Below, piece after piece: positions 50,562-61,667 of a DNA stretch of 64,000 bases. The notes under the pieces were generated by a model. It ran no database searches. It had not been told where the DNA came from and was given only the letters and a program-made list of their open reading frames with translations. Both the position numbers and the translations under genes were made by a program. The DNA lies in contig CM030931.1 in assembly GCA_018136815.1 (NCBI GenBank), positions 8,227,557 to 8,291,556 on the forward strand. Direction: 5' to 3'. Origin of the DNA: Isochrysis galbana (lineage: Eukaryota; Haptophyta; Isochrysidales; Isochrysidaceae). Numbering within the stretch: position 1 is the stretch's first letter; each line of letters starts with the position of its first letter.

Positions 50562-52307
50562 CTAGCAGCTCACGAGTGCCTTCGACATAACTCTCGAGTT
50601 GCCAAACGGATCGCTCAGCAATGCCCAGCATCGAGGCTCCATGGTGGCCTCTTGTTGGTACCCATGCCTGTGCCAAAAGCCGACACAATCCAACCCTGCG
50701 CAAACCGCCACCGACATAATGCCTCGCTGTTGCATTGAGGCTTCCACGGCCCGGAGCAATGCGCTCCCCACACCTCGGCGAGAGCGGCCTCTCGATACAG
50801 CCATCAAAGTGACCTCTGCAAACTTGGCTGAAATATGCTCAATAAAGCTGCAAGCCGCAATTACCCGGTCTCCGTGCCACATCACTGCTGTCGCTCCAGC
50901 ATCTTTGATCGAGCCCAAAAAGTCGAGTGTGCGAGTTGTGGCTTGTTTGGATGGCCTACCACGACGGCCACTTCCATTCCTCCTGGGCTTGGAGCGACCT
51001 CTACTTTCATGAACTCGGCCGTCGTTATCCGTGGCGTGAGAATTTTTTGTTGTTGCGCGAGGGCACGCCTCGCTGTCACCCCTACCTTTGCGGCCTGCGA
51101 TGCCAGATTTCTCAAGCCCACAAGTGATTCTCAATCCCGTGATTTGCTCTGGAGACTCAGCCAATCTCATATCTTGTTGGCGGATGCAACCATGAGTCTC
51201 ATCGTTATTGTCAACGGCGTAGTCCACGTTGCAACCTGGCAAACGGGAGCGGTATAAGTCGAGCGCCTCTTCAAGAACAAAGTAGCGTCGGCTACTAGAG
51301 GTTTCACCGTCGCGCAGCGGCAGAATCAGACTTGCGTGGCAGTCGTCTGGCATCTCCTCACAGGGCAAATCCTGCATCTTGGAACCACCGTCTGATTGCG
51401 TTGCGACGGACCGCCTTGCACGCGATCGTGTACTACTGCTTAAGCTGGAGCAGCCACCAATGGCATTGCTCGTGCTCGCACAGGAAGCTTGGGCTGTATC
51501 TATCAAGGCCCCAGGGCTCGCGACGAAGTCATCCCCGATCTCGCTCAATACGGCAGCTCTGCCAGAGCTGCCGTTGTTGGTTGCTTCAGTTGGGACGTCC
51601 TTTCGGTGAGCGCGAGACCCTGCGTCCAGCAATTGATTGTCGTAGAGGATTCGCGACATCTGTTGCACCGAAGTCTGTTGTTGACCACCTTGGGCTGTCG
51701 AGATCCTCTTTCGCTTGCCGGTTGTGCAGCTGTCTGTCAAAGGCTTCTTGTGTTGCTGTTCATCACTAGATGCAGCGGGTGGCGGCCGATGTGCCATGAT
51801 GGCATCGAGTAGGTCTGCCTCACTCAAAGATAGAGCGTCCCCCTTTGAATTTTTCACAACTAAAGCGATGTTGTCTTCAGTTAGGGCGACCGAGGCACCG
51901 GCAGCCGCCAGAAGCTGCTGCAGGTCATTGCAGCGCATCACTGTTCCAGAGCGCGAGATTGAGATGCTCAGTCCGGCCAACACGCCTGGCTCAGCGCGTG
52001 CGGCTCGAGTCCTTGCAGCCTGACAACTAGGAATCTCATCGATCCTCTCATATAGCGCTGGATCGGGCAAGCGCGAGCCAGCTGAACTATCACTTAACCA
52101 AGCAGGTGAGACGACCCACGCACCACGCGCGAGCGCATTCAGCAACTTGAGCGTCCGGCGGACAGGCGTCGCCACCAGCAGGTGCGTCGCGTCGACCGTC
52201 TCGCACAGGTGGATCCCATGGAAGAGAGCCTCCGCGCGCGCCTTCTTCCTCGCCTCCTCGCTCAGCCCGCTCATCGCAAGGCGGATGGGCGTGGAATCAT
52301 GGGCCAT
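50562..52307 (-). CDS. BRCT / AT-hook / GNAT acetyltransferase fusion protein
   Basis: 581 residues from ATG 52,307, single exon. Residues about 8-90 form a BRCT domain of the type found first in tandem pairs of MDC1/PTIP-like proteins (IRLAMSGLSEEARKKARAEA; THLLVATPVRRTLKLLNALA; GAWVVSPAWLSDS). A second BRCT-like segment follows (about 108-170). The middle (170-445) is Ser-rich and disordered. GRRGRPSK at 447-454 is an AT-hook. The C-terminus is a GNAT fold: VIAACSFIEHISAKFAEVTL, the acetyl-CoA loop RSRRGVGSALL near 509-517, and DCVGFWHRHGYQQ. Expected nuclear and DNA-associated, with a plausible role in damage or chromatin signalling; the acetyl acceptor is unknown. Confidence 0.8.
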   Translation of the reverse strand: MAHDSTPIRLAMSGLSEEARKKARAEALFHGIHLCETVDATHLLVATPVRRTLKLLNALARGAWVVSPAWLSDSSAGSRLPDPALYERIDEIPSCQAARTRAARAEPGVLAGLSISISRSGTVMRCNDLQQLLAAAGASVALTEDNIALVVKNSKGDALSLSEADLLDAIMAHRPPPAASSDEQQHKKPLTDSCTTGKRKRISTAQGGQQQTSVQQMSRILYDNQLLDAGSRAHRKDVPTEATNNGSSGRAAVLSEIGDDFVASPGALIDTAQASCASTSNAIGGCSSLSSSTRSRARRSVATQSDGGSKMQDLPCEEMPDDCHASLILPLRDGETSSSRRYFVLEEALDLYRSRLPGCNVDYAVDNNDETHGCIRQQDMRLAESPEQITGLRITCGLEKSGIAGRKGRGDSEACPRATTKNSHATDNDGRVHESRGRSKPRRNGSGRRGRPSKQATTRTLDFLGSIKDAGATAVMWHGDRVIAACSFIEHISAKFAEVTLMAVSRGRSRRGVGSALLRAVEASMQQRGIMSVAVCAGLDCVGFWHRHGYQQEATMEPRCWALLSDPFGNSRVMSKALVSC

Positions 52308-52399
52308 CTGGGGAGTGCTGGGTGGGCTGGGGTTGGGCTGGGGTAGCAGTGAGGAGACGGCGGGATGGGGGTTGGGGGTGGGGAGGGAGAAGTGGGGGG

Positions 52400-52424
52400 T
52401 TGGGGGGGGGGGGGGGGGGGGGGG
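52400..52424. repeat. poly-G run
   Basis: About 24 G, between the BRCT gene start and the CT tract; poly-C on the gene's coding strand. Confidence 0.9.
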
Positions 52425-52539
52425 CGAGGAAGGCGCGGCTCTGCCAGGGGAGAGGAAGAAGGGAAGGGGAGAGGGGAGAGAGGCTGGGGCGTCGAGCCTC
52501 GAGCGGCCGATGAGGGGAAGCGAGGGAGAGAAGTCTTTC

Positions 52540-52547
52540 TTCTATTC

Positions 52548-52639
<92 letters not shown>

Positions 52640-52711
52640 CTCTCTCCTCTCTCTCTCTCCCTCTCTCTCCGTCTCTCTCCCTCTCTCTCTCTCTCTCCGC
52701 TCTCTCTCTCT

Positions 52712-52764
<53 letters not shown>

Positions 52765-52774
52765 CTCTCTCCTC

Positions 52775-52842
<68 letters not shown>
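52540..52842. repeat. (CT)n microsatellite with internal duplication
   Basis: About 300 bp of CT repeats. An interruption cassette (CTCCGCTCTCTCCTCTCTC) appears twice, near 52,635 and 52,760, showing segmental duplication in the tract. Located 230-530 bp upstream of the BRCT gene, reading GA on its coding strand. Confidence 0.95.
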
Positions 52843-52846
<4 letters not shown>

Positions 52847-53160
52847 CTCTGATACTGCTCTGATCCTAGTACTCAGTAGGATAATGATAGAGTACTCCTA
52901 CGTATCTTGTACAGTGTAGAGTAGGAGTACATTACTCTAGTCGGTGTGGCTGCGGCGAAGAAGGCAGGGGAAGAAGAAGAAAAGGCGGGAAAAAGTGCCG
53001 CGGGGCAGGGGGAGAAAAGAGGAAGGAATTCCATGGTTTCCTCAATAGAGAGGCGCTCGACGACATCTTCGACACGACACACGAGCTTCGTCAGAGTTTT
53101 CTTGTTGTGTTCGTATAACGTTAGTGCTGCTGCGGGACCTCAGCCCCTCGACGGCAAAAC

Positions 53161-53798
53161 TGTCGAACACGCGATGACTACTGGCTCGTAGGCAGAGGGC
53201 CGTTCGATCGAGCCGGCAGCTGACGCGGCCGTGAAAGAGTCGTTGGTTGTCGCTTGCGGGAATATGTCTGAGAGGTCATAGTAGGAGTCGGGTCTGACAG
53301 TGTCTGCCATCGAGTGCTAGGGGCGAAGAGGGAGACGGAGGTTCGGAGGCTCGCAACGCGCGGCGTTGGAGGGTAGGGACGAGGCTAGCTAGCGAGCTAG
53401 TGAAAGAGAGAGAATGAGAACGAGAGCTTCTTAGGTCCAAGGTAGACACGAGGGACTACAACACAGGGACTCCAAAAAGTTGCCTCCACACGGACACACA
53501 CGAACTAAACCAAACAGGGCGAAAACTAACCACACCCAAGACGGACTGCCAAGCGTCGGTACCAAGGCAACTTATCGGCGCACGGACATGCGACAGAGGA
53601 GTCGGAACAACGAGAGCAGACCTCGCTGGGGAGCTACAATCGATACACGAAGAGAAGACAGAAGACAGTCAGTCATGGAACGTTTGATGACATCGAAAGA
53701 AAGTAAGAGAAGGGGCGGAATGTCAATCGACGAGACCTTGAGGCTTAAAATAACCCACCGGTTAGAAGTAAAAGTCTGTCATCGTATGGAATACGACA
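53161..53798 (-). mobile_element. LTR family B, full length
   Basis: TGTCGAACAC at 53,161 to GAATACGACA at 53,798, 638 bp, aligned along its whole length with the solo LTR at 18,698. On the minus strand TTAGTCGGGGAG directly precedes it, a polypurine tract, making this the 3-prime LTR of a minus-strand element. Confidence 0.92.
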
Positions 53799-54085
53799 CT
53801 CCCCGACTAAATTCGAGTCGTCTCGACGAGCGGCATGGAAGGAGAACAAAGCAACCGAAATAGAAGAAATCCAGAATTAGAACAACGAGGCGAGGGAAAC
53901 CCAAAATAACTGAGAAACCAAACATTGAAGGCGACGCTGAAAATAGAAGACGAGAGCACCCGTGGGCCCTTTGAGCACAAATTCGGAAGCTTGACGCGGC
54001 AACCTATTTGTACGCATCGTCCCACCCATTTCTCCCTTTTACAGGAGTTCTGCTCGGGTGTTGCGGTGGGTGCAACCGCAGACGA
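53799..54085 (-). mobile_element. gypsy 3-prime internal remnant beside LTR B
   Basis: 54,023-54,070 (CCCACCCATTTCTCCC, TTTTACAGGAG, GCTCGGGTGTTGCG) matches 9,178-9,225 beside the other gypsy element. No pol sequence or 5-prime LTR follows, so the element is truncated. Confidence 0.7.
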
Positions 54086-54257
54086 CACGCGTCTCATCTC
54101 CTGCAAACAACGGCGATCAACGAAGAAAGAGAAACAATCTGCAACAACAACGAAAGGGAGGGAATGATTCCGAAGACACGCGAAATTCGGTGAAGTGCAA
54201 TCTAGAGAGAAGTCACAGAGGGGGAAGGGGGAAAGGCCGCGGACGGAGCGTCGAGCG

Positions 54258-54770
54258 ATGGCAGCGAGGAACGGAGCCATGATGACCGAGGAGGAGATCG
54301 ACCGTCGCCGCACCGAGTTCCGCAAGTACCTGTCGGAGGCGCGTGGCGGTTACATGACGAAGGGGGGCGTGAAGCGAACATTCTGTCCGTGGGAGGTCGT
54401 CTCAGACGACGTCTGTGCTCGTCGAGCTGAGCAAGAAGGCCGGGTGCAGCGGGCGATCAAGATGGCCAAGATGATGAAGAGCCCGACGGGCGACGCCAAC
54501 ACGGTGTTGACCCAGGCGGAGACGACGGCGGCGGAGCTCGAGGCGATCAAGGGCCACAACGACTTCTTGGCGCGCATGCTGACGGAGGTGACCAAGGAGC
54601 GCGACTTCCAACGTCACATGATCGATAAGCAGATCAAGGAGAAGATGGACATGGAGAACGAGATCACGGAGTGGCGCAAGAAATTCGACGAGTGCCACAC
54701 CATGTACAAGGTGATGGAGATGTGTTGCCTAGACGCGCTGGGCGAGAAGAAGACGGTCGCGTCGTCGTGA
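54258..54770 (+). CDS. coiled-coil ORF next to gypsy remnant, unknown
   Basis: 170 residues from ATG 54,258 (MAARNGAMMTEEEIDRRRTE). Charged throughout. A central helix (TQAETTAAELEAIKGHNDFL; TEVTKERDFQRHMIDKQIKE; MENEITEWRKKFDECHTMYK) predicts a coiled coil. GC-rich third codon positions (mostly G or C) support coding. No domain recognised. It lies antisense to the adjacent retroelement remnant, so it may be a host gene with the remnant in its promoter, or a captured ORF. Confidence 0.5.
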   Translation: MAARNGAMMTEEEIDRRRTEFRKYLSEARGGYMTKGGVKRTFCPWEVVSDDVCARRAEQEGRVQRAIKMAKMMKSPTGDANTVLTQAETTAAELEAIKGHNDFLARMLTEVTKERDFQRHMIDKQIKEKMDMENEITEWRKKFDECHTMYKVMEMCCLDALGEKKTVASS

Positions 54771-55416
54771 CGGAGGCCGACGGCGAGTGAACGCCGCTGC
54801 TGATGCTCTTGCATCGGGCGGGCATACAGATACGGCGAGTTGTGCAAATGAGCAGTGCGAAGGCGCTTGCAACCGGCAGAAGCTAGCACGCGAGCGCAAG
54901 ACACGGCTGAGTGGGGGAAAAGGGGCGTAGCGGCGGCGGTGTGGAAGCGACTGTAGTGGGAGCGTAGCACAAGCCATCCCACGCGGCGTGTGAGTAGAGC
55001 CAAATCTTCGAAATTCGAGACGAAAATCGGCGGACCAGGATTTGAGCCCAGGGAGAATCCGAGTCTGCACGCCTTGAGTGACCAAGACCAACATACCAAC
55101 AATAGATTAATCATGCGATCGCATAACTATATACCCTCTTCGCTAGCTTTTATAACCACCTTATGATTCTCGATTTGTATCGAGAGTTGTTCCACCAAGC
55201 CCGCCATTTGTTTGTTGTATTCACGGCCACATTTTTTTAGAGACCTCCTAGCTCACGAGCGGCCAGGTGGCGGTGCGCGGCGCCAGGAGAGAGGGAGGCG
55301 GCGGCGGCCAAGCAGCCACCCGCGTCAAAAAATCAAGCGCCCCCCCCCCCCGAAAAAAATAAAGCACCCCAAAAACAAAAGGCGCTCCCGTGTGCGTGCG
55401 AGCCTAAATTGTAACA
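54771..55416. other. no supported gene
   Basis: Flank of the transposase pseudogene; poly-C run at 55,340-55,350. I looked for a left piggyBac-type TTAACCC end and found none. Confidence 0.4.
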
Positions 55417-57238
55417 ATGGGGAACGCCCCCGGGCGCGTCGATAGGAATGGCTTTGGAACGGGAAAGTACGAGGTGAACCTCCAGGACCCCAAGCAGGCA
55501 TCTGTGAGGATGGAGTGCAAAATGACTATCTTTGCAAACGATGGAGACTGTTGTCACGATCTCGTGTGTTCCGACCAAAAGTGCCGTACCGTCACACCGT
55601 GTGTCGAGAAAAGGGGGGGGTTGCACAAGAAGCGGCGCGAGCTCACAAACTTACTTTGCGTTGCGTTTGGTCAGGCGTGGCACCCGCATCAGCATGTAGG
55701 TCTGGATGAAGCAACAAGGGAGCACAAGCATCAAGGGAAGCAGCGCATACGCTTCAAGGCAGCGGTGCATTCCGGAAGCCTCGTGGATAGTCTCAACGAC
55801 ACGGTCACCAAATACTGCCTGTGGTTTGAAGAGCAGCAATGGCTGCGAAACGATGCAGACGACGACGTGAAAGAGGATCCCAACACCCTCTGCGCACGGC
55901 TTCTGCGCGCCACCGCACCTCTTTGCGACAAAGGTTCAATGCCCGCGACGCCTGTCAGCCCGCTGCCTGCCCGTCGCTTGCGCAAAAGTTCTTACCCCTC
56001 AACCCACCAACCACCCGCCGACCTACCCACCCTCACGCACCCTCAGGTGAGGAGTTCTCGACTTCGAACTACTGCGTGTCGTTGGACCGGGGCTACGGCC
56101 ATCTTGCCGCACAGGATGCACTTCTAAGCAGGGGAATCTTCAGCAACGCCATCATCCAGAGCAACAGGGTTGGGCTGCCCAGGCGCTTCATCGCCTTGCT
56201 CGCAGACGAACTCGGCAAGTGTGGGACTGCCACCGCTGGTGGTGCGCGCGATGCGGAAGGTGCAGATGGCGGCGTGCGGGTGACAGGCCAAAAGAGGAAG
56301 GTGCCGTGCACGCACGGCTGCGACGCTGCGGACTGCAACAAATTCAGCTGGACCGCTGTGCATCGAGGCGCTTACGAGCTGTGCTTGTGGCAAGACGCCT
56401 AGCTAATCCTCTCCTTCGGCAACTTCTTTTCAGCAACCAGGTGCGGCTTGCTCGCTCGCGGCTCGCACGGGTCCAAACTCTCACATTCCGTGTGGGCACC
56501 GGAGAGCATTTGGCACTACAATGTGCAGGGAAGGAGCGCGACCGACGGCCACGATCAGCAACGAAAGAAGCTGTCCCTCGCTTCGCGACGTACCGTCCGA
56601 AGCGGAACTAAAGGCATTCTCTTTGGCATCGACGTTGCGTTCACAAACGGGTTCACGATGTGGCACTTCCTGGGTACCAAGGCGTCGCTGCCGTCGTCCG
56701 AGATGCGGCACCGCAGCAAGGTGAGCACCCGCAAGCAAAAGCCGCCACGTACGCCGCATGCCGCACATGCCCGAACTCCAGGCCTGCCTGCACACAGTGT
56801 TTCATGACCATGCATCCCGTGCACACACAGGTGGAGTTCTGCTTGCAGTGGGCGTCGAGCATTCTCGACGCCACGCCCCCCCTCCGCAAGCGGAAGCCGG
56901 CTGGATTGTGCATCATGAAGGCAGGGGCAGGGATGATAAACTCTGACGACTATCTGAGCCCCGCCTCCAAACACGTTCAGCGGCGCGCCGAGCACGAATT
57001 AGTGGACATGGGCAAAGTTGCCCTCGAGCTGAAGGAGCTCAACCGGCGAGGCGGTACGCGCGGTCCTCCGAAGAAAGCAGTGCGCGTGTCCTGTCTGAAA
57101 GGTGTCTGTGGGTATTCCCAGTGCGCCATAGAGAAGCCCAAACGCCCCCAATTCAAGTGCCTTTCCTGTCGCGACGGGGTTGGCGCTTACTACCACATCC
57201 CGTGCTTCTTTTGTTGTCACCGGTGCGTTACCGAATAG
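55417..57238 (+). pseudogene. piggyBac-like (DDE_Tnp_1_7) transposase, three exons, one in-frame stop
   Basis: Exons 55,417-55,933, 56,047-56,720 and 56,831-57,238. Introns are 113 bp (GTTCAA...CCTCAG) and 110 bp (GTGAGC...CACACAG). About 532 residues. Candidate catalytic Asp residues are HVGLDEATREHKHQGKQR, SLDRGYGHLAAQDALLSRG and FGIDVAFTNGFTMWHFLG. The C-terminus has a Cys-rich zinc-binding region (CLKGVCGYSQC; CLSCRDG; CFFCCHRC), as in piggyBac-derived proteins. A TAG at 56,400-56,402 interrupts otherwise continuous coding sequence (LWQDA*LILSFGNFF). Downstream, GTACTAGGG|TTAA at 57,441-57,453 could be the right end with its TTAA target. Confidence 0.75.
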
Positions 57239-57453
57239 TTGAGGGTTTTCTGCACGTTTTGACCAATTTCGTGATTTCGCCAACTTTGTCACTCTGAAAT
57301 CCTCTGATGACCTCATCCCTAGCTCATATGGTGCATAGGGCATTCTATCCTGCCTATGTGCATGGGGCCCAGCAGCAAATATGTCAGCCTCTGGCCCGTC
57401 TAAGCCGACTCCCGATGCCATAAATTCCATTTATAAGCACGTACTAGGGTTAA

Positions 57454-58021
57454 TGGTGCACCCTTACTGTAAAGCAAACACTCAGATATAGAAGACAGTA
57501 TACTACAAAACCTGATCAGACACCTCAAAAACTGAAGACTGAAGAAAGAGACGCCCCGAAATCTGATCTTGACCCGGCCGGTGCATAACCGGCGCGAGAG
57601 ATCTTGGGATGCGAGGGCCGGTACGCGGGTACGTCGTGATTAGAGCCGAAGGTGTTGGCGGGCGACGTCGGGGGGGGAAGCGGAGGCTTGAGTGTCGGCA
57701 CCGCGGTGGCAATTCCGATCTGAATTGCGAGATACAAGCCGGCTCTGCGAGGTCGGGATGAGCTCGGCTCAGATCCAGCGAGATGCGGATGCAAAACACA
57801 ATCTCTGTCTCGTCCGCGTGAGTGAGGTCTCGCCCACATGACGAAACGAACCAAATCTCTGCTCTCTTTCCCCTCTCGCGGTTACACACTGGGAAGGACC
57901 CCCTCGATGGGTTTGATCAGAGACCAGCATACAGAAGAGATCCTCACGAACTCCTTCGGGCCTCTCGAATCGCACCCGAGAGCCCCCCGCACCCCCCCCC
58001 GCGGCCTCACCGGAGAAACCG
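57454..58021. other. no supported gene
   Basis: Upstream flank of the F-box/kelch gene. Frames run on into the CT tract but have no domain content. Confidence 0.4.
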
Positions 58022-58348
<327 letters not shown>

Positions 58349-58605
58349 CCTCCCTCCCTCCCTCCCTCCCTGCTTCTTCCCCGCTCTCGACTCCTCTCCT
58401 CGTCTTTCCCTCCCTCTCCGCCGTTGTTCATTCCCTGTTCTTCTCTCTCTTCTTCTATATCCAGCCTCCCAATTTCTCAGCTGTTCCCTTTCTTGCTGCT
58501 CCCCAAGGCCCCCACGGGCCTTCCTCCATCTTCCACTCACGCCCTCTTTCTTCTCCTTCCTCCATCATCTCCGACACTACGCCACCCGCCGCCAGGAGCA
58601 AGCAG

Positions 58606-60576
58606 ATGCATCTCACATCGCACAACACACGCAGGGCGAGGCCGCCACCGCGCTCGCTCACCGAGCTGCCTCCAGAGATTCTCTCTCTCGTGATGGGCCA
58701 CTGCACCGACCAGGCGCTCTGCAGCCTCTCCTGCTGCTGCACGACGACACGCGAGGTCTCGGTCGAGGTGTGGGTGCGCAGGCTCCACCAACGCTACCCG
58801 CACTCCAGCTGGGGCTACGTCCGCTCCGCCAGAGATCTCTGCCTTCAACTGAGGAAGCTCGACAACACTCGTTGGGACAAGGCGTACACCTCGGGAGATG
58901 TGCCAGCGGACCGAGGCGGCCAGGCGTCAGCGCACGTGGACTCGGGGATTGGACGAGTCGTCGTTGTTCATGGCGGATCCAACGGTCCCGTCATCCACGG
59001 CGACAGCTTCGCTCTTGTACCCACCCAAGTTGCGTACAAGCAAACAGCACAGGACGGGTGCACTGGCCGTGGAACTACATCCTCATGCTCCTCGCAGACT
59101 CGTACACCAAGCTTCAGGTGGACGTGCCTCTCCGTCATTGACGGCCCATCTCCCCGCTGGTCACACACGGCCGCATCGATCGGCACCGACGTCCTCGTCT
59201 ATGGCGGTAGCCATTTCGCCCGCGGCAGCCTTGACGATGTCTACATCCTGGATTGCGCGTTGAACGAGCCAAAGGAATGGAACTGGTTGCCTGTAGACGC
59301 AATCGAGATCAAAGGCACCCAGCCGGGACGTCGTCACTCCCATGCATGCGCAACCTATGCGGGTGCCGTGTGGATCAGCGGCGGCATCATTTCACGACGC
59401 ACGCCTCACCACAACGAGCGCGCGGGCTCGCTCGACATCTTTTCCGCTACAATTACACGCACCCCAGCTTCCAAGTTGAGCTGCAGCCTGGGCGAGGGCG
59501 TCCCATGTCATGCGGGCTCCCTGCGTCCTGGTGGCCTCGTCAGGCGGCGGATCAGCTGGATTCAGCACACGCCGCAAGGACCTCAGCCGCGCTGGCGATT
59601 CGGCCACACACTCTCAGACACTCGTGCTGGCCTCCTCATGTTTGGTGGACGACAGCTGCTCCCACACCGGCCTCTAGGACAGCAGATACAGGGACCGGGT
59701 TCTCAGTCTCCGCTATGCAATGACCTGTGGATTCTGAGGGGCGCTCACACCGTCACAAACAACTCAGCGGGATCGCCGGCATCGCAAGTCGTTATGCGCT
59801 CGGCCCTCTCTGCCAAGCAAGGCGCGTGCAACCCGAGGACCCCTGCTCCTGATCCGCGCCTAGGAGGGAGTACGCGTCCTCTTTCGAGCATCCGTGCTGT
59901 GTCCGGCTGTAGCCAATGTTGCACGCCTGTCCACCCACGGCTCCCCGCGGCCACTTGTCCTCCGTTGAAGGGAAGGGCAGTTGAGCTGGCCCCCTCCAAA
60001 TCTTCGGGTCTCGACAGCCTCGCCCACACTTCACGAAATTACGAGGAACTCCTACGGCCAGCATCGCTCTACTGGGAGCGCATCGACACTCGGGGCACGC
60101 CGCCATGTGCACGCGCCTTCCACTCATGCGTGAGCATAGGTGATCTGTTCATCATTATGGGAGGCGAGGGCGAAGCAGTCGTCCCTGGTGTGGAGGGACC
60201 ACAGCCTATTTATTTGTCGGACGTGCATGCCCTCGACCTCACAGACCACTACCATCAACCCAATGACGCGCATGCGGCTATCTCTGCGGTAGACCCTCAG
60301 CACACCACGCTGTACAAGCGCAAGGCAGAGGCAGTCGGGACCGTCACCTGGCGGCGTACCGGAGGCACTGGCTTAGGACAGGCAGGACGGCTGCAAACAC
60401 TTCCTTGGTGGCGGCAAGTCACGCCACGCGGGTCGAATTCGGCACCACCCGGCTCTCTGGCCACTCTGAGCCTCATGGACAGCACGCTCATCGTCTTTGG
60501 GGGCTTCAACAATCTCGCTGATGCAGACTTATCAGACCTGCATGTCGTGCAGCTCGCATCTTCCTCATGCGAGTAG
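58606..60576 (+). CDS. F-box / kelch-repeat protein
   Basis: 656 residues from ATG 58,606; the longer frame upstream is translated CT repeat. Residues about 17-60 are an F-box (RSLTELPPEILSLVMGHCTD, then a VEVWVRRLHQRYP helix) that would bind SKP1 in an SCF ubiquitin ligase. About six kelch blades follow, each with a Gly-Gly core: VVVVHGGSNGP; PRWSHTAASIGTDVLVYGGS; RRHSHACATYAGAVWISGG; WRFGHTLSDTRAGLLMFGG; CARAFHSCVSIGDLFIIMGG; DSTLIVFGGFNNLADADLSD. A roughly 100-residue disordered insert separates blades 4 and 5. This is the layout of plant F-box/kelch substrate receptors; no LOV domain is present. Target unknown. Confidence 0.88.
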   Translation: MHLTSHNTRRARPPPRSLTELPPEILSLVMGHCTDQALCSLSCCCTTTREVSVEVWVRRLHQRYPHSSWGYVRSARDLCLQLRKLDNTRWDKAYTSGDVPADRGGQASAHVDSGIGRVVVVHGGSNGPVIHGDSFALVPTQVAYKQTAQDGCTGRGTTSSCSSQTRTPSFRWTCLSVIDGPSPRWSHTAASIGTDVLVYGGSHFARGSLDDVYILDCALNEPKEWNWLPVDAIEIKGTQPGRRHSHACATYAGAVWISGGIISRRTPHHNERAGSLDIFSATITRTPASKLSCSLGEGVPCHAGSLRPGGLVRRRISWIQHTPQGPQPRWRFGHTLSDTRAGLLMFGGRQLLPHRPLGQQIQGPGSQSPLCNDLWILRGAHTVTNNSAGSPASQVVMRSALSAKQGACNPRTPAPDPRLGGSTRPLSSIRAVSGCSQCCTPVHPRLPAATCPPLKGRAVELAPSKSSGLDSLAHTSRNYEELLRPASLYWERIDTRGTPPCARAFHSCVSIGDLFIIMGGEGEAVVPGVEGPQPIYLSDVHALDLTDHYHQPNDAHAAISAVDPQHTTLYKRKAEAVGTVTWRRTGGTGLGQAGRLQTLPWWRQVTPRGSNSAPPGSLATLSLMDSTLIVFGGFNNLADADLSDLHVVQLASSSCE

Positions 60577-61318
60577 TGCACTCCCGGCGAGCATGTTGTG
60601 GAGTTGGCGAGCATGTTGTGGAGTCGCAGCAACTTGAATATATTGAATCAGCCAACATCTTCTTGGCCATTGTCATCAATTGTGTCATGACGCCCACACA
60701 TCGCACCTGTACGCCGTGCAGCTTGCTCGCTTTTCGGACAGGACAACTTGAGCTTCGTCGACCAGTGAATGTATGTGGTGCCTCAAGCGGGGGCAGTGTC
60801 TTGATCGAGAACCGAGGGCCCTTTTTCCTAGACACGGCTCATCTTGATGATAAGGCCACTCTGATACTCTGAGCGAGTTTCATCATGCAAAGATGGTGAC
60901 TACCTGCTTGAAGCCATTAATGGCACCCGCCGCCAACAACATGCCGGACCCAATGGGGCAGACGTAAGACTGTGATGATCATATGACTCAGCTTCGTGTG
61001 ACGAGGGACGACCAGCTCCTGCCTCAATCGCAACGACCAATCCATAAAATGAAGCATTGCTTGATCTTTGGAAATTCGTGGCGTGATCTTCTTTCTAGCT
61101 GTTCTCGTTATGCAAAGACGCATGCATCAAGGCGCCAGCACTCAGCATGCGGTGGCTTTGCGCCCTCAAAGTGTTGGCATGCCCCCCATCCAACTCCTAC
61201 TAGTCTTCTCAAGAGACAAACAACTACGGGATTTGCCCCCATATACATATACGCCGAAATTTGTTCCAGGATAAAACTCGTCAAGATACCTACTATTGCT
61301 ACTATGTCACTTCAACTG
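60577..61318. other. unresolved region, possible spliced gene
   Basis: On the minus strand 60,972-60,920 reads YVCPIGSGMLLAAGAINGFK, a small-residue-rich hydrophobic segment followed by a possible donor (CAG|GTAGTC). A plus frame ending at 60,872 also looks partly protein-like (NVCGASSGGSVLIENRGPFF). I could not build a complete gene on either strand. GAGCATGTTGTGGAGT is tandemly repeated at 60,590-60,625. Confidence 0.25.
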
Positions 61319-61425
61319 AATTAAGTTTATACTTAGTTCCGATGGAGCGCGCCAACGGTGCTCTTCTCGTCCTCGGCCCCCCCGTAGAGGGAGCCCCCCC
61401 AGCCCCCATGGAGCAGTCGGCGTGA
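61319..61425 (+). pseudogene. LINE ORF1-like 5-prime fragment (MERA family)
   Basis: ELSLYLVP then MERANGALLVLGPPVEGAPP and a stop (frame from 61,319, ATG at 61,342). Parallels ALSLYLVAMERAGATPLSLG at 63,358. Confidence 0.5.
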
Positions 61426-61474
61426 AGAAGCGACAGCGCCCTGCCAGCTGTAGGGCGGTCAAACAGTGTTTGCT

Positions 61475-61540
61475 TATAAGCGGATAAAGGTACCCAGCTT
61501 TATAGGACGAGTCCTACAATGTAGGACGACGTTGTGAACT
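61475..61540. repeat. second copy of MITE-like terminus
   Basis: GCGGATAAAGGTACCCAGCT and AGGACGAGTCCTACAATGT match the inverted right end of the element at 21,059-21,727. The partner end was not found in the window. Confidence 0.65.
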
Positions 61541-61667
61541 ATGAAGACACGGTTCAATCTAGGAATGCGGAGCTAGGATTTGGTTTCAGTGTTCATCTCA
61601 TTGCCCTCATTGAGTCCTCCTAGAGGCTCAAGACACCATTCTCAAAGCATAATGAGTTATTTGCCTC

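Noticed and set aside
52147..52919. Plus-strand Leu-Ser-rich frames over the CT tract
   Set aside because: Repeat artefact, antisense to the 5-prime part of the BRCT gene.
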